Origin: RGIG1828 sp045654685
Lineage (GTDB): Bacteria > Bacillota > Clostridia > UMGS1810
Length of the DNA stretch: 24,195 nt
Direction: 5' to 3'
Assembly (NCBI GenBank): GCA_045654685.1
Contig: JAZONV010000069.1
Location: 1 to 24,195, forward strand
Both the position numbers and the translations under genes were made by a program. Positions 12,982-19,328 of this stretch are shown piece after piece (the first letter of the stretch is position 1; each line of letters opens with the position of its first letter). The notes below the pieces were generated by a model, which ran no database searches, had not been told where the DNA came from, and saw nothing but the letters and a program-made list of their open reading frames with translations.

Positions 12982-14304
12982 ATGAATAATATGATTTTAA
13001 AGCCGGATTCAAAAACAAATTTCGGAGGGTGGAAAAAAATAGATTTGTCGGGAGAAATCACAACCAACATAGTTTCCCGAAAATATGATTATTTGCTTTC
13101 ATTGCTTTCTTTGAAAAGTGCAACACAGGTAGCGAAAAACGGACTTTTCTATCTTGCTGTAGGTGATGTTGACACAAGTGCGGAGTGCAAAGAAAATGAA
13201 ACAGTAATTCGCATAACCGAAAAGGGAATTGCTGTAATGGGTAAAGACGAGGATGCAGTATCAAACGGTGTTAAAATGCTGATTGATATGAAACGTGTAG
13301 CTCCTTTCGAGGGAGAATATCCCGTTGGAGAATTCCGATATACCCCCAAAATGGGATTCAGAGGTGTTCATATGTGCATCTTCAAGCCAAATGACGGAAC
13401 ACCAAAGGATGATACATTTGTTGATGACATACGTCGCCGTACAAAAATTGCTGCTCTTTGCGGATATAACTATATTTTCTATGAATTCTGGGGAATGTTT
13501 CCATATGAAAAGCGTGAGTACGCTCATTGGCCAAATGCCTGGTCCCGCAGTGAGGTTGAAGATCTGATTTCTTTTGTTATAGACGATCTTCACATGACCC
13601 CGATTCCTCACCAGAACCTGACCAGTCACGCAGGTTGGAGCCGTATCATATCCCGTCAGCACGTTGTTCTCGATCAGCGCCCCGACCTTGAGGATATGTG
13701 GATTCCCGGTGGTTGGTGCTTTGCCACAACAAGAGAAGATACAAAAGAATATTTGCGTGATTTGATGGACGATCTCATCAAAACATATCGTAATCCTCCT
13801 TTCCTCCATTGCTCATGTGACAAGTGCTTTGGCTTTGGATCAACAGAAGAAGAACGTGTTCAGTCTGCAGACGATCTTTTTGCAAATCACCTGACCTTCC
13901 TTCACGATGAACTTGCCTCACGTGGCGCTCGTATGGCAATGTGGGCAGATATGCTCTATTCGTCTCTTGATGTGAAATACTGGAAATGCGATTCTTCGGT
14001 GGCAGACCGCTTGCCAAAAGACATACTGATGAATGTGTGGACCCACAACGACATCGGAGAAACCGAATGGCAGGACGTTCCCTTCTTTGAAGACAAAGGA
14101 TATGAAACCATATACTCTCCCTTCCTTGACAAGGTTGGTGCAAAGAATATGATTGAGCAGTGTTTCAAAAACAACTCCAAGGGTATTTTGCAGACAACCT
14201 GGCATCGTCCCGAACTGGCACTTCCCACTGTTGTATATTCCGGTGCATATATGTGGACCGGGGAAGAACCTGCCGAGGAAAATGTTGAGAGAGTATTGCA
14301 ATAA
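12982..14304 (+). CDS. GH20-like barrel protein with altered catalytic pair
   Basis: The 440-residue protein has the layout of family 20 glycoside hydrolases (beta-N-acetylhexosaminidases). An N-terminal alpha/beta domain (about residues 20-110, ending NGVKMLIDM) is followed by a barrel opening with GFRGVHMCIF, then CGYNYIFYEFW and a predicted strand-4 segment FLHCSCDKCFGFG. Active GH20 enzymes have H-x-G-G/C-D-E at that point, where Glu is the acid/base and Asp positions the substrate acetamido group. Here the order is His276, Cys279, Asp280, Lys281: the Glu is replaced by Lys. The protein may be inactive, use another acid, or bind sugar only. No signal peptide is present. CTGGAGG precedes the ATG. 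It is the first gene of the operon. Confidence 0.75.
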   Translation: MNNMILKPDSKTNFGGWKKIDLSGEITTNIVSRKYDYLLSLLSLKSATQVAKNGLFYLAVGDVDTSAECKENETVIRITEKGIAVMGKDEDAVSNGVKMLIDMKRVAPFEGEYPVGEFRYTPKMGFRGVHMCIFKPNDGTPKDDTFVDDIRRRTKIAALCGYNYIFYEFWGMFPYEKREYAHWPNAWSRSEVEDLISFVIDDLHMTPIPHQNLTSHAGWSRIISRQHVVLDQRPDLEDMWIPGGWCFATTREDTKEYLRDLMDDLIKTYRNPPFLHCSCDKCFGFGSTEEERVQSADDLFANHLTFLHDELASRGARMAMWADMLYSSLDVKYWKCDSSVADRLPKDILMNVWTHNDIGETEWQDVPFFEDKGYETIYSPFLDKVGAKNMIEQCFKNNSKGILQTTWHRPELALPTVVYSGAYMWTGEEPAEENVERVLQ

Positions 14305-14402
14305 GTTGTAGCCGTTAAGGTTATGATTTTACTGTGTAATGTTCTGTTTTGACAATATGAAAGAATAAGATTTTGATATATTGAATGAAAAGGAGAATAG
14401 CA

Positions 14403-15434
14403 ATGGCTATCAAACATACTGCCGTAAGTTATTACGGATTAAATTATGTTGAACACGCAGAAAAAGATTTCATAGAGATGAAAGAGCACGGATGTGACAC
14501 CGTTATCCTTGCCATCACAGAGTTTGATATGGATTTTTGGTTCCCCAACATCAATAACATCGTAAAGACAGCCCACAAGGTTGGACTTCGTTGCATTGCA
14601 GACTCTTGGGGAATCGGAAAATATTTCGGGGGAGAGCAGGTTTCTCTCTTCCTTCAAAATAACATTCATCACAGACAGGTTTCGGCATATACCGGTGAAG
14701 TTCTAAACGCGGCTTGTTTTAATACAAATTCGTTCCGAGACTATTTTACAAACATATGTCTTAAACTTGCAAGAGAAACCGAAGTTGACGGATTTTTCTG
14801 GGATGAGCCTCACTATGCATATCCCAAGTCATATGCTTCCATAACCGGCGGAGCAGGAGATGACTGGTCCTGCAGATGTCCCGAATGTATGAAAAAATTC
14901 GAGGACTACTACGGATACGAAATGCCCAAGTTTATGAATGATGACGTGAAACAATTCAGATGGAGAGAAGCTCTCAAAACTTTGTCAGATTGTTCAAAGG
15001 CTCTGAAGGAAGTAAATCCCAATCTTGAAATCACCTGCTGTGTGCATGCAACAAAAAACACATATTATGTGACCGAACTTAGGGGATATGATAACTGGGA
15101 TATGGTTGCAGCCTGTCCGTATTTTGATGTATTTTCCACAACAATTATCAACTGGTCTCTTCCCGAGTCATTCTTCAAGGAAATAACAGAGAGAACGGTT
15201 CGTATTGCAAAAAAATACGGAAAACAATCGGAACGCTGGATTATGGGCTACAATGCTCAACCCGAGGATTTCTCCCAGATTGACAAGGTTGTTGATTTGT
15301 ATGAATCTATGGGTGTTGACCGACTTGCAACCTGGACATATCGCGGCGGTCTCGGAACAAGCGTTGCTGCTCCTGACCCGATAAAGCTCTGGGATGCTAT
15401 CGGAGAAAATTATAAGAGGGTGCTGAAAAAATAA
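14403..15434 (+). CDS. TIM-barrel-like protein, putative glycoside hydrolase
   Basis: The 343-residue protein has the alternating strand/helix pattern of a barrel. HGCDTVILAITEFDMDFWF and VGLRCIADSW lie near the start. DGFFWDEPHYAYP in the middle has an Asp-Glu pair at a strand end, and a cysteine-rich CRCPECMKKFEDYYGYEMP (about residues 159-177) may bind zinc. Similar CxCPxC-x-x-x-F segments occur in uncharacterised glycoside-hydrolase-like barrels. I do not recognise a named family. The ATG at 14403 has AAAAGGAG upstream; earlier in-frame codons overlap that site. It lies 98 bases after the GH20-like gene and 2 bases before the SIS gene, so it belongs to the operon. No signal peptide is seen. 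Confidence 0.65.
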   Translation: MAIKHTAVSYYGLNYVEHAEKDFIEMKEHGCDTVILAITEFDMDFWFPNINNIVKTAHKVGLRCIADSWGIGKYFGGEQVSLFLQNNIHHRQVSAYTGEVLNAACFNTNSFRDYFTNICLKLARETEVDGFFWDEPHYAYPKSYASITGGAGDDWSCRCPECMKKFEDYYGYEMPKFMNDDVKQFRWREALKTLSDCSKALKEVNPNLEITCCVHATKNTYYVTELRGYDNWDMVAACPYFDVFSTTIINWSLPESFFKEITERTVRIAKKYGKQSERWIMGYNAQPEDFSQIDKVVDLYESMGVDRLATWTYRGGLGTSVAAPDPIKLWDAIGENYKRVLKK

Positions 15435-15436
15435 TT

Positions 15437-16138
15437 ATGAGTGAATACCTTGAAAAAATTATTGAAAATTTAAGCAAAATAGAAACGGAAGAAGCAATTG
15501 CACTTCAAAAAGCCACGGAGAAAGTTGCAAAGGTAATCCAAAACGACGGACTTATATTTGCCTTTGGTTGCGGTCATTCTCATCTCCCCGGCCTTGATGC
15601 CTTTTATCGTGCAGGGGGTCTTGCAAACGTTTCTCCAATGCTGGACACCGACCTTATGCTTCATAACGGTGCCGCAAAATCAAGCCGTATGGAAAAAATG
15701 GGTGGGATTGCTCCTGAAATCTTCAGAAGATATACTCCCACATCAAAGGATATGATTTTCATATTTTCCGCTTCGGGAAAAAATATGGTTCCCGTTGAAA
15801 TGGCAGATGCGGCAAAAGCGTGCGGGGTGACAAGTGTTGGAATTTCTTCCATGGCATATTCTTCAAAAGGCGGAAAACTCCATGAACACGTTGACATTTC
15901 CATCGATTGCAAAGTTCCCTACGGAGATGCGTGTATGGAGGTTGGGGATGCTAAAATGGGTGGTCTGTCCACCTATGCGGCTTGTTTTATCCTCAACACT
16001 TGTCTCATAAACGGAGCAAAGCTTGCTTTGGAAAAGGGAAAAGTTCCGCCTGTATATTTGAGTGGTAATATTGAAGGCGGAAGAGACCATAATATAGTTC
16101 TTGAAAATCTGTATATGGGAAGGGTGAAACATCTGTGA
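15437..16138 (+). CDS. SIS-domain sugar-phosphate isomerase-like protein
   Basis: The 233-residue protein is one SIS (sugar isomerase) domain resembling the UPF0309 group: an N-terminal helix (LEKIIENLSKIETEEAIALQ), the phosphosugar-binding FAFGCGHSHLPGLDAFYRAGG (about residues 41-61), FIFSASGKN with the Ser-rich phosphate loop (about 109-117), and GRDHNIV near the C-terminus. SIS domains isomerise or bind phosphosugars such as amino-sugar phosphates. It sits between a barrel protein and a sugar kinase whose GTG overlaps its stop, so kinase and SIS protein probably act in sequence on one sugar. The particular substrate is not visible. Confidence 0.85.
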   Translation: MSEYLEKIIENLSKIETEEAIALQKATEKVAKVIQNDGLIFAFGCGHSHLPGLDAFYRAGGLANVSPMLDTDLMLHNGAAKSSRMEKMGGIAPEIFRRYTPTSKDMIFIFSASGKNMVPVEMADAAKACGVTSVGISSMAYSSKGGKLHEHVDISIDCKVPYGDACMEVGDAKMGGLSTYAACFILNTCLINGAKLALEKGKVPPVYLSGNIEGGRDHNIVLENLYMGRVKHL

Positions 16139-16977
16139 GCAATGTGGCAGTAATCGGAATTATCGGCAATTCTGTATTTCTTCCTGTTGAACGCTTTCAC
16201 CAAGGTGGTGAAACAGTTGAGGCGTATTCTCTTCACTTTGAACCCGGCGGAAAAGGCTTTAATCAGGCTGTCGCCGCAAAAAGGTGCGACACAAATGTTT
16301 CTTTTCTTGCTGCTGTGGGTCGTGAATATCGAACAGAGTTTGCCGAATTCTTAAGTGGTGAAGGCATAGACCACACCCTTGTTTTTAAGGATGAATCAAC
16401 GGCTTTTGCGTCAATTGTAACTGATAAAAGCGGAAGCAATCACGTGACGGTCTATCAGGGCGCACAGCTTTCCCCTGATGATGTGTGCCTTTTTGAAGAT
16501 AGCATAAAGTCGGCTGATATTCTTCTCCTCAATAACGAAGTTTCCGGGGATGTGAATGCGCAAGCCATAAAAATTGCAAAAAAATATGGCGTAAAATGCA
16601 TCTTGAACCCTGCACCTGCCAGGAAAAACTGTGACTACATTACAGACAATGTGGATTTGTTCACTCCCAACCAACACGAGACCCTTGGAATAGAAGACAA
16701 AACCAATGTGATTATGACCTTGGGTGAAAAAGGGTGCCTCATAAAATCTATTGACAAAATCATTGGTTCTGTCAGTTGTGGTGAAGTTGTGGACACAACG
16801 GGAGCAGGCGACACCTTCAACGGTGTGTTGGCGGCAATGCTGGCAAAAGGAGCAGATATTGAAAAATCTGCAAAATGTGCAAATAGCGTGGCTTCTCTTG
16901 GAGTTACACGAAGATATGCGGTTTCTTCCATTCCCAAAAGTGATGAGATTGAAGAGATTGTATCCTCTGTTTTATAA
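16135..16977 (+). CDS. PfkB-family sugar kinase, ribokinase-like
   Basis: The 280-residue protein belongs to the PfkB/ribokinase family, which phosphorylates sugars with ATP. It has the N-terminal substrate-binding FEPGGKGFNQAVAAKR, a central KCILNPAPARK and LFTPNQHE, and the C-terminal signature VVDTTGAGDTFNGVLAA, with the anion hole and the catalytic Asp at about residue 226. Ribokinase members are usually about 300 residues, so this is near full length. The start is a GTG at 16135 that overlaps the SIS gene stop (GTGA); GGGAAGGGTG is a moderate ribosome binding site. It is the last gene of the operon, closed by a strong terminator. Substrate unknown. Confidence 0.88.
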   Translation: MSNVAVIGIIGNSVFLPVERFHQGGETVEAYSLHFEPGGKGFNQAVAAKRCDTNVSFLAAVGREYRTEFAEFLSGEGIDHTLVFKDESTAFASIVTDKSGSNHVTVYQGAQLSPDDVCLFEDSIKSADILLLNNEVSGDVNAQAIKIAKKYGVKCILNPAPARKNCDYITDNVDLFTPNQHETLGIEDKTNVIMTLGEKGCLIKSIDKIIGSVSCGEVVDTTGAGDTFNGVLAAMLAKGADIEKSAKCANSVASLGVTRRYAVSSIPKSDEIEEIVSSVL

Positions 16978-17004
16978 AAAATCTGATATTTTTAAAGTCT
17001 ATGT

Positions 17005-17057
17005 GACTGTCTTAACAAATTGACTGCATTGGTGCAATTGTTGAGACAGTCTTTTTT
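17005..17057 (+). terminator. Rho-independent terminator of the sugar operon
   Basis: GACTGTCTTAACAA (17005-17018) pairs with TTGTTGAGACAGTC (17038-17051), with one mismatch and further ATTG/CAAT pairs inside, and is followed by six T residues (17052-17057). The T-run merges with the edge of repeat copy B. Confidence 0.85.
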
Positions 17058-17214
17058 ACTGTATAAGAAACGTCGTTCCTATACAATAAAAAATTTTATT
17101 ATATTGCCGTGCAAAATTTTTGAAAAGCTTCGCTTTTTAAAATGCACATGGCTTAAGAAAAGCGAAAATGCTCTGCACTTCCGCCGCAGGCGGTGCGGCG
17201 TAGCCGCTTTTCTT
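17052..17214 (-). repeat. Three-hairpin dispersed repeat, copy B
   Basis: Read on the minus strand this is a close relative of 8679-8840. It has AAGAAAAGCGGCT...CGCCTGCGGCGG, then AAGCCATGTGCATTTT, GAAAAGC-ttc-GCTTTT, TTTTGCACGGCAATATAAT and an imperfect hairpin around TGTATAGGAAC (17063-17084). The first stem is eroded on one arm (AAGAAAAGCG kept, the inner GC pairs changed). It occupies the gap between the sugar operon and uvrB. An open frame through it on the plus strand is not protein-like. Confidence 0.85.
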
Positions 17215-17251
17215 ATTGTTAAATTATCATTTTCTGTCTCTTTTGTTGCTC

Positions 17252-17294
17252 TTTTCGTATGTTTCTTAAAATTTTTCGTATGTTTCTTAAAATT
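17252..17294 (+). repeat. 21-bp tandem repeat upstream of the uvrB promoter
   Basis: TTTTCGTATGTTTCTTAAAAT occurs twice in tandem (17252-17272 and 17273-17293), exactly 21 bp apart (two helical turns), ending five bases before the -35 box. This placement suits binding of a regulator or the RNA polymerase alpha subunit. It is not a canonical LexA palindrome. Confidence 0.8.
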
Positions 17295-17298
17295 CATA

Positions 17299-17327
17299 TT
17301 GATAAACTTTTTGGTTTTTGGTATAAT
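17299..17327 (+). promoter_or_regulatory. Promoter of uvrB-uvrA
   Basis: TTGATA (17299-17304), 17 bases, TATAAT (17322-17327), a near-consensus sigma-A promoter. Start near 17334 leaves about 30 bases before the uvrB ATG. Confidence 0.85.
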
Positions 17328-17363
17328 GTAGACGTATAAATATATTTGTGCGGAGGTGAGGAT

Positions 17364-19328
17364 ATGCCTGATTTTAAAGTTGTTTCAAAATTTGAGCCAA
17401 TGGGTGACCAGATTGGTGCCATTGATGAACTTTTAAAAGGAATAACAGACGGAAAAAAACATCAGACACTCATGGGCGTAACCGGTTCGGGCAAAACCTT
17501 CACCATTGCAAAAACCATTGAAAAAGTGAACAAGCCAACTCTTGTCCTGGCTCACAACAAAATTCTGGCGGCGCAACTTTGCAGTGAGTTTAAGGAGTTC
17601 TTCCCCAATAATGCGGTGGAATATTTTGTTTCATACTATGACTACTATCAGCCCGAGGCCTATATCCCCGGCACAGATACCTATATTGAAAAAGATGCAT
17701 CAATAAATGATGAAATTGACCGCTTGCGACATAGTGCAACAGCATCTCTTCTTGAAAGACGGGATGTTATTATTGTTGCAAGTGTGTCTTGCATCTATGG
17801 TTTGGGTGATCCCGATGACTACAAAAATCTGATGATTGCCCTGAGAGTGGGAACTGAAATTGACAGAGACGAGTTTTTGAGAAAACTTGTTGAAATTCAG
17901 TATACAAGAAATGACATATCTGCTGAAAGAGGCACTTTCAGAGTGAGGGGAGACTGTGTGGAGGTTTTTCCTGCATCATCGGGAGAGAGTGCAATAAGAA
18001 TTGAATTTTTCGGAGATGAAATTGACAGAATAACAGATATAGACACTCTGACGGGTGAGATAAAGGCAATAAGAACTTTTACCACAATTTTTCCTGCCTC
18101 TCACTATGCCACCACCGATGAAAAAATGAAAACAGCTCTTTCTTCCATAAGGGAAGAACTTGACCAAAGGGCGGCAGAACTGAAAGAACAAGACAAAATT
18201 TTGGAAATGCAAAGACTTTTGCAAAGGACAAATTATGACCTTGAAATGATGCAGGAAATCGGATTTTGTCAGGGCATTGAAAACTATTCAAGACACATAA
18301 GCCAAAGGGCACCCGGCTCTGCACCCTACACCCTGATGGACTATTTTCCCGATGATTTTCTCCTTGTGGTTGATGAATCCCATGTCACAATTCCACAGGT
18401 CAGAGCAATGTATCACGGAGACCGTTCAAGAAAAGAAAATCTTGTGGATTTCGGCTTCCGTCTGCCATCTGCTTTTGATAACAGACCTTTGAACTTTGAC
18501 GAATTTGAAGAAAGAATTAATCAGGCAATTTTTGTCAGCGCAACCCCCGGAGAATATGAACTTGAAAAATCAGGCGGAAAAGTTACGGAACAGATTATAC
18601 GTCCCACAGGTCTTGTGGACCCCGTTATACTAATTCGTCCCGTACAAGGTCAGGTTGATGACCTTTCGGAAGAAATCAGACAAGTTACTGAAAAAGGTGA
18701 CAGAGTTTTGGTTACAACTCTCACCAAAAAGATGGCGGAAAGTCTGACAGATTATCTCCGAACCATTGGAGTGAGGGTGAGATATCTCCATTCCGAAATA
18801 GAAACATTGGAGCGTATGCAGATTATCAAGGATTTAAGACTTGGTGTTTTTGATGTGTTGGTGGGAATCAACCTTTTGAGAGAAGGTCTCGACATTCCCG
18901 AGGTTTCACTTGTGGCAATTCTCGATGCCGATAAGGAAGGATTCTTGCGAAGCGAAACTTCACTCATTCAGACAATCGGAAGGGCGGCGAGAAATGCCGA
19001 TAGCCGTGTCATAATGTATGCAGACACCATCACAGGCTCCATGGAGAGAGCAATTGGTGAAACCGAAAGAAGAAGGGAAATTCAGACAGCATATAACGAA
19101 GCTCACGGAATTGTTCCCAAAACAATCAAAAAAGACATTCACGACATCATCAGAACCTATGAATCAGGAAAAACCGATGGCGATTTTGGTGTTGATAAGG
19201 AAGAAAGCGACGAAATTAAAGTTAAGAGACTGACCAATCTGATGAAAGAAGCATCACAGAATCTCGACTTTGAAATGGCAGCGTTCTACAGAGATGAAAT
19301 TATTAAGATTAAAGGAAAAATCAGATGA
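17364..19328 (+). CDS. uvrB: Excinuclease ABC subunit B
   Basis: UvrB is the damage-verifying helicase-like core of nucleotide excision repair: UvrA loads it and it recruits UvrC. The 654-residue protein is complete. It has Walker A GVTGSGKT (about 38-45), the DNA-clamping beta-hairpin region YYDYYQPEAYIPGTDTYIEK, helicase motif DESH (about 337-340), ATPGEYE, LVGINLLREGLDIPE, and QTIGRAARN. The C-terminal UVR domain (about 615-650: LTNLMKEASQNLDFEMAAFY) binds UvrC. The ATG at 17364 follows GGAGGTGAG; an upstream in-frame ATG at 17346 precedes that site and is rejected. uvrA overlaps by four bases (ATGA). Confidence 0.98.
   Translation: MPDFKVVSKFEPMGDQIGAIDELLKGITDGKKHQTLMGVTGSGKTFTIAKTIEKVNKPTLVLAHNKILAAQLCSEFKEFFPNNAVEYFVSYYDYYQPEAYIPGTDTYIEKDASINDEIDRLRHSATASLLERRDVIIVASVSCIYGLGDPDDYKNLMIALRVGTEIDRDEFLRKLVEIQYTRNDISAERGTFRVRGDCVEVFPASSGESAIRIEFFGDEIDRITDIDTLTGEIKAIRTFTTIFPASHYATTDEKMKTALSSIREELDQRAAELKEQDKILEMQRLLQRTNYDLEMMQEIGFCQGIENYSRHISQRAPGSAPYTLMDYFPDDFLLVVDESHVTIPQVRAMYHGDRSRKENLVDFGFRLPSAFDNRPLNFDEFEERINQAIFVSATPGEYELEKSGGKVTEQIIRPTGLVDPVILIRPVQGQVDDLSEEIRQVTEKGDRVLVTTLTKKMAESLTDYLRTIGVRVRYLHSEIETLERMQIIKDLRLGVFDVLVGINLLREGLDIPEVSLVAILDADKEGFLRSETSLIQTIGRAARNADSRVIMYADTITGSMERAIGETERRREIQTAYNEAHGIVPKTIKKDIHDIIRTYESGKTDGDFGVDKEESDEIKVKRLTNLMKEASQNLDFEMAAFYRDEIIKIKGKIR

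Noticed and set aside
14349..14382. Internal promoter before the second gene of the sugar operon
   Set aside because: TTGACA is present at 14349-14354, but the nearest -10-like hexamer (TATATT) is 22 bases away, too far for a normal promoter.
17252..17294. LexA (SOS) box upstream of uvrB
   Set aside because: The GTATGTTTC part recalls half a Gram-positive LexA site (CGAAC-N4-GTTCG), but the left half does not match.
17020..17331. 103-codon plus-strand frame before uvrB
   Set aside because: It crosses the terminator, the dispersed repeat, the 21-bp tandem repeat and the uvrB promoter.
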